This document shows, one piece after another, positions 23,857 to 31,977 of a stretch of DNA of 64,000 nt. The position numbers and the translations under genes are program-made. This DNA is from Actinomadura mexicana (GTDB lineage Bacteria > Actinomycetota > Actinomycetes > Streptosporangiales > Streptosporangiaceae). Each line of letters begins with the position of its first letter. The first letter of the stretch is position 1. The stretch covers positions 248,001 through 312,000 of the forward strand of contig NZ_FZNP01000009.1 in assembly GCF_900188105.1 (NCBI RefSeq), written 5' to 3'. The notes under the pieces are model-generated. The model was not told the origin of the DNA. It was given only the letters and a program-made list of their open reading frames with translations, and searched no databases.

Positions 23857-24060
23857 CGTCGCGGGAAAACCCCTTGGGAACCGGTATTTCGGCTCACTCG
23901 GCGGCCTCGACCTCACGGCTTCCCAGGTCCTCGGCCTGAAGCCCACCGGGCTCGCAGCTCACCCGCCTTGGAGCGGTACGGGACGGGAACGTCCGAGCCG
24001 GAGGCTATGGTGCGTCTTCATGAACACACTCAACGCCAGCCCTGATGAGAAGATCCAGGC

Positions 24061-24312
24061 GTGAGCCGCTACCGGGGTCCCGCCACCCTGATCAGCAGCG
24101 GCGGAGCCGAGGTCGAGGTCTACGTCGATCTGCGCGCCAAGCAGCGGGAGTGGTCCGGGACCGCGACCATCGGCGACTTCGACGCCAGTGGCCCTCCCGA
24201 CCGGACGCTGAGGTTTCCAGACGGCCGCGAGGGACAGGTCACCCTCGGCGGTTCGGCGGTCTGGTCCGACGTCATCACGCTGGTCGGAAGTGGTCCGCCG
24301 CCCTTTGCCTGA
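24061..24312 (+). CDS. 83-aa small protein, beta-rich, unknown function
   Basis: GTG start at 24061. The sequence alternates short strands (AEVEVYVDLRAKQREWSGTA, LRFPDGREGQVTLGG) and ends VTLVGSGPPPFA, a pattern I associate with small conserved actinomycete beta-barrel proteins of unknown role. No TM or signal peptide. The ribosome site is weak (AGAAG). It stands alone, convergent with the M24 gene. Confidence 0.6.
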   Translation: MSRYRGPATLISSGGAEVEVYVDLRAKQREWSGTATIGDFDASGPPDRTLRFPDGREGQVTLGGSAVWSDVITLVGSGPPPFA

Positions 24313-24372
24313 GCGACCGTCCGGCCGGCGGGCTCGCACGCCCCGGCTCTCCGGGCATCCGTGGACGCTCGT

Positions 24373-25362
24373 TCAGCGGTCGGTGACGATGAGCAGGCGC
24401 GGGCTCTGGTTCAGGCGGCGGGCTCCGAGGTCGGTGCAGACGACGACGTCCTCGATCCGCGCACCGTACAGTCCCGGAAGGTAGATGGCGGGCTGGACGG
24501 ACATGGTCATGCCGGGCTCGATGACCGTCTGGTCCTCCGAGGTGAGGTAGGGCGGTTCGAACTGGTCGAGGCCGACCCCGTGGCCCGTCCGATGGACGAA
24601 GAACACCCCGTACCCGCTGGCCGCGATGGCGGCGCGGCAGACCTCGTCGATCTCGGCGGCGGTGACGCCGGGGCGTACCGCCTCGCAGGCGGCGCTGTGG
24701 ACGGCGAGCACGACGGAGTACATGGCCTCGAAGTCCTCGGGCGGCTCGGCCACGACGAACATCCGGGTGATGTCGGAGCAGTAGCCCTCGTGCCGTCCGC
24801 CGATGTTGACCAGGACCGCGTCGCCCGGGTTGATCACCCGTTCGGTGGGCCGGTGGTAGGGGGCCGCGGAGTGCTCCCCCGCCGCGACGGTGACGAGCGT
24901 GACCTCGTCGTGGCCGGTCTCCAGCAGCAGCAGCCGCAGCAGCCGCGCCATCTGCCGTTCGGTGGCGCCGGACCAGCGCAGTTCGGCGGCCATCGCCACG
25001 GCCCGGTCGGCGGCGATGGCCGCGCGCTCCATGGCCGCGATCTCCGCTTCGGACTTGCGCATCCGGAGTGGTGCGAGAAGCGGCTCGGCCGAGGCGAACA
25101 GGGTCTGGGGGCCGAGCCGCTCCTGGATGGACAGCAGTTCGTGCGCGGGCATCTGGGGGTCGATGGCGACGCGCGCGCCCACCGGGATGAGGGGCGAGGC
25201 GTCGGGAACGTGAGCGGGCGGGCCGTCCGGCGTGATGACGAGGAAGCCGTGCCGCGCCGAGCCGGCCAGGTACCGCAGGTTCGAGGAAGGGCGCAGGACG
25301 AGGACGTCCACTTCGTGCTCGACCAGGCGGGCCCGCACCCGCTCCATGCGATCGTCGCTCAT
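24373..25362 (-). CDS. M24-family (Xaa-Pro peptidase fold) protein with two substituted metal ligands
   Basis: 329 aa. An N-terminal creatinase-like domain (LVLRPSSNLRYLAG) precedes the pita-bread domain (about 104-325). M24B enzymes bind two metals through D, D, H, E, E. Here the positions read N186 (VLVNIGG), D197 (GYCSDITR), H261 (GHGVGLD), Q290 (MSVQPAIY) and E304 (ARIEDVV). Two of five ligands are therefore amidated versions of the usual acids. The fold is surely kept, but classical di-metal peptidase activity is doubtful; hydrolysis with one metal, a different reaction or peptide binding are possible. Last gene of the peptide ABC operon, overlapping it by 4 nt. Confidence 0.85.
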   Translation of the reverse strand: MSDDRMERVRARLVEHEVDVLVLRPSSNLRYLAGSARHGFLVITPDGPPAHVPDASPLIPVGARVAIDPQMPAHELLSIQERLGPQTLFASAEPLLAPLRMRKSEAEIAAMERAAIAADRAVAMAAELRWSGATERQMARLLRLLLLETGHDEVTLVTVAAGEHSAAPYHRPTERVINPGDAVLVNIGGRHEGYCSDITRMFVVAEPPEDFEAMYSVVLAVHSAACEAVRPGVTAAEIDEVCRAAIAASGYGVFFVHRTGHGVGLDQFEPPYLTSEDQTVIEPGMTMSVQPAIYLPGLYGARIEDVVVCTDLGARRLNQSPRLLIVTDR

Positions 25363-26306
25363 TCCGGCGCCGAATCGTAGAGCCAGCAGGCCACCCCGTG
25401 CTCCTGCACCGGCTCACGCTTCGAGCAGATCTCCATGGCGTGGGGGCAGCGCGGGTGGAACCGGCAGCCGGACGGCGGCGACACCGGGTCCGGCACGTCG
25501 CCGGGCAACTCGGCGGGAAGCGTCCCCGCCCCGTCCGGCGCGGGGATGGCGGCGAGCAGGGCCCGGGTGTAGGGGTGTTTCGGGTCGGCCCAGACCTCGG
25601 CCGTACGGCCGATCTCGACGATCTTGCCCAGGTACATGACCGCGATCCGGTCCGCGATCATCCGGACGACCGACAGGTCGTGGCTGATGAAGAGCAGCCC
25701 CGCCCCCGACTCCACGGTCAGTGCCCGCATCAGTGCCGCGACCTGCGCCTGGGCGGAGGCGTCCAGGGCGGAGATCGGCTCGTCGCCGATCAGGAGGGAG
25801 GGCCGGGCGGCCAGGGCGCGGGCGATGGCGATGCGCTGCCGCTGCCCGCCGGAGAACTCGTGCGGGTAGCGCGAGGCCATGTCGGCCGACAGCCCGACCC
25901 GTTCCAGCAACTCGCCCGGGGTCGGGCCGCCGCGCCGGCCGTCGGCGATCTGGCCGCCGACCCTGCGGCGCGGGTTCAGCGACGCGAACGGGTCCTGGAA
26001 CACCATCTGGATCCGGGTCAGCGCGGGATCGCGGCGGCGCAGGCCGAGCGGCGTCACCGGGCGGCCCTCGAACCCGATGGAACCGCCGGACGGGCGGATG
26101 ATCCCGCAGATGGCGCGGGCCAGCGTGGACTTTCCGCAGCCCGACTCGCCGACCAGGCCGACGACCTCTCCGGGCGCGACGGTCAGGTCGACGCCCGCCA
26201 CCGCCCGCACCGGGGGCCGGTCCGGGCTGCGGTGGTCGACCACCAGGTCCTCGACGGCCAGCAGCGATGCGGCGGGCGCCGGCTCGACGCCGTCCAGCAG
26301 TTTCAT
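25359..26306 (-). CDS. Peptide/nickel-type ABC transporter ATP-binding protein (DppF-like)
   Basis: 315 aa. Walker A GESGCGKST, Q-loop in MVFQDPFASLNPR, signature FSGGQRQR, Walker B LLIGDEPISALD and H-loop ISHDL are all present. The C-terminal oligopeptide-type cysteine motif GCRFHPRCPHAMEIC follows, which in some family members holds an Fe-S cluster. It pairs with the second ATPase gene to energise import; both junctions overlap by 4 nt. Confidence 0.92.
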   Translation of the reverse strand: MKLLDGVEPAPAASLLAVEDLVVDHRSPDRPPVRAVAGVDLTVAPGEVVGLVGESGCGKSTLARAICGIIRPSGGSIGFEGRPVTPLGLRRRDPALTRIQMVFQDPFASLNPRRRVGGQIADGRRGGPTPGELLERVGLSADMASRYPHEFSGGQRQRIAIARALAARPSLLIGDEPISALDASAQAQVAALMRALTVESGAGLLFISHDLSVVRMIADRIAVMYLGKIVEIGRTAEVWADPKHPYTRALLAAIPAPDGAGTLPAELPGDVPDPVSPPSGCRFHPRCPHAMEICSKREPVQEHGVACWLYDSAPE

Positions 26307-27079
26307 GAGGTGCTCCGCTCCGGCAGCGCGTCCAGCAGCATTCGGGTGTACTCGTCGGCGGGCTCACGCATGACCTGGGCGCGTTCGCCGGTCTCGACCA
26401 GCAGGCCCGCCCGCATCACGCTGATCGTGTCGGCCACCGCGGACATGACGCCCAGGTCGTGGGTGACCAGCAGGACGGCGAGTCCGAGTTCGTCGCACAG
26501 GCCGCGCAGGAGGCGCAGCACGCCGGCCTGGACGGTCACGTCGAGCGCGGTGGTCGGCTCGTCCGCGATCAGGACCCTGGGGTCGCAGGCCAGCGCGGCC
26601 GCGATCGCGATGCGCTGGCGCATGCCGCCGGAGAACTGGTGGGGGTAGCGCCGGAGCGCGCCGCCGGCGTCCGGGATGCGCACCCTCGTCAGCAGTTCGA
26701 CCGCGCGGCGGCGCGCCTCGGCCTTGTCCAACTCCAGATGGTGACGCATGTGGTCGGTCAGCTGGCGGCCGATCGAGAGCATGGGGTGCAGGCTCGTCGA
26801 CTGGTCCTGGAAGACCATGCCGATCTCGCTGCCGCGCCGCGCGTTCATCTTCTTGGGCGGGAGGGTCAGCAGGTCGGTTCCGTCGAACAGGATCCGCCCG
26901 CCGGTGCGCGCGCCGTGGGGAAGCAGTCCCATGACGCCCAGCCCGGTCATGGTCTTCCCGGAGCCGCTCTCGCCCGCCAGCCCGTGGATCCGGCCCGGTT
27001 CCAGCGCGAGGTCGATCCCCCGGATGATCTGCCGGCCCCCCAGCTCGACGGTGAGCCCCTCGATGTTCAGCAGGGTCAC
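26303..27079 (-). CDS. Peptide/nickel-type ABC transporter ATP-binding protein (DppD-like)
   Basis: 258 aa. Walker A GESGSGKTM, FSGGMRQR signature, VLIADEPTTALD Walker B, VTHDLGV H-loop. It is shorter than typical DppD (about 320 aa) and lacks the C-terminal cysteine-rich oligopeptide motif found in its partner, ending soon after ADEYTRMLLDALP. Both ATPases have complete catalytic motifs, so the dimer should be active. Confidence 0.92.
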   Translation of the reverse strand: MTLLNIEGLTVELGGRQIIRGIDLALEPGRIHGLAGESGSGKTMTGLGVMGLLPHGARTGGRILFDGTDLLTLPPKKMNARRGSEIGMVFQDQSTSLHPMLSIGRQLTDHMRHHLELDKAEARRRAVELLTRVRIPDAGGALRRYPHQFSGGMRQRIAIAAALACDPRVLIADEPTTALDVTVQAGVLRLLRGLCDELGLAVLLVTHDLGVMSAVADTISVMRAGLLVETGERAQVMREPADEYTRMLLDALPERSTS

Positions 27080-27921
27080 AGCGCCCGCTCCTTGATCGCC
27101 CGTGCGGTCCGCGGGTCGAGCGCGTCGCGCATCGTGTCACCGAGGAAGTTGAAGGCCAGCACCACCGTCAGGATGGCCAGGCCGGGGAACACGCCGACCC
27201 ACCACTTGTCGAACACATGCGTGGCCGACGCCACCATGGAGCCCCATTCGGCGGTGGGCGGCTTGGCGCCGAGCCCCAGGAACGACAGTCCCGACAGCAG
27301 CAGGAGCTGGGTGCCGATGTCGAGGGTGGCCAGCACCAGGACCGGGCCGGTCACGTTCGGCAGCACGTCGGTGCGCAGCGAGCGCCACGAGGAGAACCCG
27401 AGCAGCCGCCCGCTGATCACGAATTCGCGGGACCGGACGCCGAGCACCAGGCCGCGGGTGACCCGGGCGTACGCGGGCCAGGACACGACGAGCACGGCCA
27501 GCACCGCGTTGCGCAGACTGGCGCCGAGCGAGGCGGCCACGGCCATCGCGAGGATGACGGTGGGGAACGCGAACACCAGGTCCGCCACCCGCATGATCGT
27601 CTCGTCCAGCCAGCGGCCGAAGTAGCCGGCGCACGCGCCGAGCAGCCCGCCGATGACGACGGACATCACGACCAGCAGCAGGGTGAGCGGGATGGACAGG
27701 CGGGCGCCGTACAGCACCCGGCTGAGGACGTCGCGGCCGAGTTCGTCGGTGCCGAACCAGTGCGCTCCGCTCGGCGCCTGGAGCCGCGGGAACGCCTGGC
27801 TCAGCGGGTCGTGCGGCGCGAGCAGCGGCGCGGCGAGCACCACGACCAGCCATCCCGCCGCGATGACGAGGCCGACGACGGCGAGCGGCTTGCGCCATGC
27901 CTCCGGCACCCTGCGGCTCAC
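27076..27921 (-). CDS. ABC transporter permease (DppC-like)
   Basis: 281 aa from GTG 27921, overlapping the DppB stop by 4 nt (GTGA). N-terminal TM (LAVVGLVIAAGWLVVVLAAPLLA) and extracytoplasmic segment HWFGTDELGRDVLSRVLYGAR are the OppC-type hallmark. Five more TM helices follow, with the EAA coupling loop around SREFVISGRLLGFSSWR. Together with the next permease it forms the import channel. Confidence 0.92.
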   Translation of the reverse strand: MSRRVPEAWRKPLAVVGLVIAAGWLVVVLAAPLLAPHDPLSQAFPRLQAPSGAHWFGTDELGRDVLSRVLYGARLSIPLTLLLVVMSVVIGGLLGACAGYFGRWLDETIMRVADLVFAFPTVILAMAVAASLGASLRNAVLAVLVVSWPAYARVTRGLVLGVRSREFVISGRLLGFSSWRSLRTDVLPNVTGPVLVLATLDIGTQLLLLSGLSFLGLGAKPPTAEWGSMVASATHVFDKWWVGVFPGLAILTVVLAFNFLGDTMRDALDPRTARAIKERAL

Positions 27922-29012
27922 GTGTGCCTCACTCTTGGGTCGATGACGCCGTACAGCAGGTCCACCACCAGGTTGACCACCACGTAGATCACGCCCACGA
28001 CGAGACCGACGCCCATCACCGCGGGCAGGTCGAGGGTGGTCGCGCTCTTGTACGCGTACTCGCCGATGCCGGGCCAGGCGTAGATCGCCTCGACGAGCAC
28101 GGTGCCGGACAGCAGGCTGCCGAAGGCCAGCCCCGCCACCGTGATGACCGGCACCAGCGCGGCGCGCAGCGTGTACCGGAGGAGGACGGTGCGGCCGGGC
28201 AGCCCCTTGGCCCTGGCCGCCCGCACGTAGTCCTGGCCGAGCACCTCCAGCACGGCCGACCGCGTGAACCTGGTGAGCAGGCCGATCGTGTACGCGGCGA
28301 GCACCAGCGCGGGCAGCACGAGGTGGCCCGCGGCGCTGGCGAAGACGTCCCACTGGCCGGCGAGCGCCGCGTCCACCGTGTACAGGCCGGTGGTGTGCGG
28401 GGGAGGCGACATGGCCGGGGAGAGCCGGCCGGAGCCCGGCGCCAGCCCGAACTTGTAGAAGAAGAGGTAGAAGGCCAGCAGCGCCAGCCAGAACGTCGGC
28501 ACCGAGACGCCGGCCAGGCTGGTCACCCGCAGGAACTGGTCCACGAACCGGTCCCGGCGCAACGCCGCGATCACTCCGAAGGCGACGCCGACCAGCAGCG
28601 ACACCAGCAGCGCCGTGCCGGCCAGCTCGAACGTCGCGGGGACGAACTCCCGCAGGTCGTCGGCGACCGGCCGGTGGCTCTGCTGCGACTCGCCGAGGTC
28701 CCCGCGGACGAGGTCCCCCATGTAGGTCGCGTACTGCACGGGCAACGGCTTGTCGAGGCCGTGCTCCTCCCGGAACTGCTGGACGATCGCCGGGTTGGCG
28801 AGCGCCTGCTGGCCGAGGTTCGCGGTCGCCGGGTCACCGGGCACCATGTTGGTCAGGATGAAGGTGACCAGGGTGACTCCGACGGCGAGCAGCACGGAGA
28901 CCGCCAGCCGCCGGGCCAGGAATCGCATCAGCGGATGCCGCGACCACCACCGGGCGCCGGGTCGCCGGCGGCCCTTGAGCGTCCGCTCGTCCGACGGGTG
29001 ACGGGCCTTCAT
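27918..29012 (-). CDS. ABC transporter permease (DppB-like)
   Basis: 364 aa from ATG 29012, overlapping the binding-protein stop by 4 nt. After a basic 30-residue N-terminus, TM1 (LAVSVLLAVGVTLVTFILT) is followed by MVPGDPA, typical of DppB/OppB. A long external segment precedes five further TM helices; the EAA-like loop is VLGQDYVRAARAKGLPGRTV. Dimer partner of the DppC-like permease. Confidence 0.92.
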   Translation of the reverse strand: MKARHPSDERTLKGRRRPGARWWSRHPLMRFLARRLAVSVLLAVGVTLVTFILTNMVPGDPATANLGQQALANPAIVQQFREEHGLDKPLPVQYATYMGDLVRGDLGESQQSHRPVADDLREFVPATFELAGTALLVSLLVGVAFGVIAALRRDRFVDQFLRVTSLAGVSVPTFWLALLAFYLFFYKFGLAPGSGRLSPAMSPPPHTTGLYTVDAALAGQWDVFASAAGHLVLPALVLAAYTIGLLTRFTRSAVLEVLGQDYVRAARAKGLPGRTVLLRYTLRAALVPVITVAGLAFGSLLSGTVLVEAIYAWPGIGEYAYKSATTLDLPAVMGVGLVVGVIYVVVNLVVDLLYGVIDPRVRHT

Positions 29013-30595
29013 TTGCTGCCGAGCGCCGCGATCTCGAAGGTCCACACCGGGTTGACCTCCAGGCCGGTCAGCGATCCGGCGGTGACCAGGCGCTGGCTCG
29101 GCTGGATGAGCGGCACGATCGGGCCGCGCGCGTTCAGCTGGGCCTGGATCTGGTGGTACTGGTCGAACCGGTCATCGCCGATGGTGCTCGCGGCCTTCGC
29201 GCCGGCGTCCTCCAGTGCCTTGTCCGCGCCCTTCTTCCAGCCCGCGCGCTCGCCGATCAGCCCGCCGGGCAGGAAGGCGAGGTAGTTGCCGGCGTCCGGG
29301 TAGTCCGGGCTCCACCACCACAGGCCCATCTCCTCCTTGCCGTCGCGGTAGTTCTCCAGCGCGGTCGCGATCGGCGCGGGGGCGAGGTCGACGGTGATGC
29401 CGACCTCCTTCAGGTTGGCCTGGATGCGCTCGGCCAGCGGCTGGAAGGACAGGCCGTTGAGCGTGAAGTCGCTGGGGAACTCCAGCTTGATCCTGGGGTT
29501 GGTGATCCCGCCGGCGGCGAGCGCCGCCTTGGCGCCGGCGACGTCGCGCTTGGGTGCCTGCGCCGCGGGCAGCGAGCCGTTGATCATGGACGGCACGATG
29601 CCGGCCGCCTGCACCGAGCCCTCGCCGGCGAGTTCCAGCAGCCCCGCGTAGTCCACGCCCTTGCTGACGGCCTCGGCGAACCGGGGGTTGGACGTGATCT
29701 TGCTGACGGACGCGTCCCGGTTGGTCAGCAGGAAGAACACGTTGGCGGACGCGCCCTTGACGACCTGCGTGCCGCCGCCGATGCCCTGGGCCTGGTCGGC
29801 CGTCATGTCCACCGCGATCTGGCTGTCCCCGCGCTGCACGTTCAGCTTCTGGGTCTGCGACTGGACGTTGCGCAGCACGACCCGCTTGTAGACCGGCTTG
29901 GTGGCGCCCCAGTACTTGGGGTTGGCCTTGAGCACGACCTGGGTGGCGGCGTTGAAGGATTCCAGCAAGTACGGGCCGGATCCGGCCGACTGGCCGTTCA
30001 GGTACTTCTCCGCCTTGTCGGCGGGGCTCGCGGCGCCGCCGTTAGCCTTGACGACCTTGGAGTTGACGATGCCGAGCGCCGGGTTCGGCAGGATGAAGGG
30101 CAGCGACGGGTTGGGCTTGGCCGACACCAGGGTGACGGTCTTGTCGTCGGTCTTCTCGACCGTCACGCCTTCGAGCAGGAACGACGGGTTGCCCTTGAGG
30201 TCGCGGACCCGGTCGAGCGAGAACACCACGTCGTCGGCGGTGACGGGGCTGCCGTCGGAGAAGACCGCGTCCTGGCGCAGCTTGAGGGTGAGCTTCTTGC
30301 CGTCCTTGGACAGCTCGTACGATTCCGCCAGCGCCGGCACCGGCTTGCTGACGTCGGAGCCCTTGAAGCCGAGCAGCGTGTCGTAGAGGGCCCGGTCGAT
30401 GAGCAGGCCGGTCTGCTCGTACATCCGTCCGGGGTCGACGGTCTTGAGGTTGAACGAGGTGTCGATGACCAGGGCCTTGCCGCCCCCGGACGACGACGAC
30501 GTCTCGCCCCCGCCCGAGCAGGCGGTCAGGCTGAGTGCTGCGGCCACGAGGACGGGCAACGCCGCCCGCCGTGTGGTTGCGCTCGTGATCGGCAT
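29009..30595 (-). CDS. Extracellular solute-binding lipoprotein, family 5 (DppA-like)
   Basis: 528 aa. A lipoprotein signal with lipobox LTAC (about 22-26) is followed by a Ser/Gly linker. SBP_bac_5 features include ALAESYELSKDGKKLTLKLR, FSDGSPVTADDVVFSLDRV and the C-terminal WWWSPDYPDAGNYLAFL. It should bind a peptide, opine or other amino-acid derivative at the cell surface. It heads a five-gene transporter operon plus the M24-fold gene. The divergent Lrp-type gene hints that the ligand is an amino acid or peptide. Confidence 0.9.
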   Translation of the reverse strand: MPITSATTRRAALPVLVAAALSLTACSGGGETSSSSGGGKALVIDTSFNLKTVDPGRMYEQTGLLIDRALYDTLLGFKGSDVSKPVPALAESYELSKDGKKLTLKLRQDAVFSDGSPVTADDVVFSLDRVRDLKGNPSFLLEGVTVEKTDDKTVTLVSAKPNPSLPFILPNPALGIVNSKVVKANGGAASPADKAEKYLNGQSAGSGPYLLESFNAATQVVLKANPKYWGATKPVYKRVVLRNVQSQTQKLNVQRGDSQIAVDMTADQAQGIGGGTQVVKGASANVFFLLTNRDASVSKITSNPRFAEAVSKGVDYAGLLELAGEGSVQAAGIVPSMINGSLPAAQAPKRDVAGAKAALAAGGITNPRIKLEFPSDFTLNGLSFQPLAERIQANLKEVGITVDLAPAPIATALENYRDGKEEMGLWWWSPDYPDAGNYLAFLPGGLIGERAGWKKGADKALEDAGAKAASTIGDDRFDQYHQIQAQLNARGPIVPLIQPSQRLVTAGSLTGLEVNPVWTFEIAALGSK

Positions 30596-30725
30596 CGCGG
30601 CCTCCGGGGCTCCGTCGGGTCGGTTCTCTGCATCTGGACGACGAAGTCCGATAGTGCGAGACTTCCGGCTGAACGTCTACGCAACCAGCGAAAGTCAAGA
30701 TAAAGCGGAAGAAGGACACGGATCT
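30596..30725. promoter_or_regulatory. Divergent promoter region of the ABC operon and the Lrp-type gene
   Basis: 130 nt. AAGGA (30711-30715) serves the regulator start at 30726. The segment from about 30640 to 30710 is AT-richer than its surroundings and probably contains both promoters and an Lrp site, though I see no convincing long palindrome. Confidence 0.45.
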
Positions 30726-31346
30726 ATGGCCAGACCGTCGCACGGGCCGCCCAATAGGGGGCCCGAAGCTGGACAGATCCGCACCGAGCTGGACTCGATC
30801 AACCTCAAGATGCTGGAGGTCCTGCGCCAGGACGGCCGGATCTCCATCGCGGCCCTCGCCGAGCGGGTCGGGATCTCCCGGGCCAACGCCTACCTGCGCT
30901 TCGAGGCACTCCGCACCAGCGGCGTGATCAGCCGGTTCACCGTGCAGGTCGACCCCGTCCGCACCGGCCTCGGCATCTGCGCGCTGATCTTCGTCACCGT
31001 CCGGCAGCAGATGTGGCCGCAGTTCCGTGCCCAGCTGTCGCTGATGCCCGAGGTCGAGTACTGCGCGATCACCACCGGCCAGCACGACGCGATGATCCAG
31101 GTCCGGGCCACCGACGTCGCCGCCGTGCACCGACTGGTCTCCGAACGCCTGGCCGGCATCCCGGCCGTGAAGGCCACCGAGACGGTGCTCATCCTCGACG
31201 AGGTGATCCGCCGTCCGTTCGTGCTGACGTCCGACTGCGCCCCGGCGAAGGTGGAGGCCGAGCCCGGCCCCGGCCCGGTCGCCCTGGGGCGGATGCGCTT
31301 CATCCGCGCGGACGCGGGGCGGGCCGAGCTCAAGGACCTCACCTGA
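30726..31346 (+). CDS. Lrp/AsnC family regulator
   Basis: 206 aa. The N-terminal AsnC-type helix-turn-helix is LKMLEVLRQDGRISIAALAE followed by RVGISRANAYLRFEALRTSG (about 28-66). The C-terminal RAM/ligand domain has a beta-alpha-beta pattern (VEYCAITTGQHDAMIQVRAT), where amino acids usually bind between subunits. It is divergent from the ABC operon and probably controls it. A 40-residue Gly/Pro/Ala tail extends past the usual 150-160 aa length. Its last 8 nt overlap the convergent gene at 31339. Confidence 0.9.
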   Translation: MARPSHGPPNRGPEAGQIRTELDSINLKMLEVLRQDGRISIAALAERVGISRANAYLRFEALRTSGVISRFTVQVDPVRTGLGICALIFVTVRQQMWPQFRAQLSLMPEVEYCAITTGQHDAMIQVRATDVAAVHRLVSERLAGIPAVKATETVLILDEVIRRPFVLTSDCAPAKVEAEPGPGPVALGRMRFIRADAGRAELKDLT

Positions 31347-31698
31347 CGATCTCCTCGCAGATGCTGACCTGGGGGGTGTCGTCCCCGTCGAACCGGAACT
31401 CCTCCACCAGCCGGATCCGGCCGTCCTGCAGCAGTTCGATCCGGTTCGTGCTGGACCCGGCGACCGGATCCGCTCCCCGCCTGGTCAGATGCACGTAGTT
31501 CAGCCGGACCTCGGCCCCGCGCCTGGCCCCCACGAACCGGCCGTGGACCACGGTGTCGCCTTCGTAACTGCCCCAGATCACGCCGTCGGCCTCCGTGTAG
31601 GCGAACCGTGTGGGCGCGGCGGGGTCCACGCGGCTCGCGGTGGAGCTGACCATCGCGAACCGCCGACCGTCCAGATTGAAAAGATCATTCTCGTTCAC
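31339..31698 (-). CDS. 119-aa conserved hypothetical (lipocalin-like beta protein)
   Basis: GTG start 31698. All-beta pattern: NLDGRRFAMVSSTASRVD, FAYTEADGVIWGSYEGDTVV, RGAEVRLNYVHLTRRG, GRIRLVEEFRFD. Such small actinobacterial proteins are sometimes labelled N-acetylglutamate synthase-like without biochemical support. The repeated strands and GxW-like turn suggest a small barrel. The minus-strand frame continues upstream to 33252 antisense to the GH15 gene, but only this segment looks coding. Confidence 0.65.
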   Translation of the reverse strand: MNENDLFNLDGRRFAMVSSTASRVDPAAPTRFAYTEADGVIWGSYEGDTVVHGRFVGARRGAEVRLNYVHLTRRGADPVAGSSTNRIELLQDGRIRLVEEFRFDGDDTPQVSICEEIVR

Positions 31699-31977
31699 GC
31701 TGCCATCGTGCCGGGTTCCGCGGCTCGCGCAATCGCGCCTGAACGCATCGTCCCGGAACCGCCCGCCTCCTGGACGAACCGTCCGCGATAGGTGACCGTC
31801 ACGCCAATCCGTCTCGGACGCCCCGTCCGAACCGCGGAGCCGGCGGCGCACAGGGACGCCCTTCAACGCCGATCGCCCGGCACCGCCCTGGCCCGGCACG
31901 CGAACTGGGGGAATCCTTGGCGACGCATAGGGACAGCAAGGACTGAACAGGCCGAAACCGGATGAGAGCATGGGGCC

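Noticed and set aside
23798..23897. Upstream in-frame start (23897) for the 99-aa gene
   Set aside because: It would translate through both perfect palindromes, which are better explained as operator DNA.
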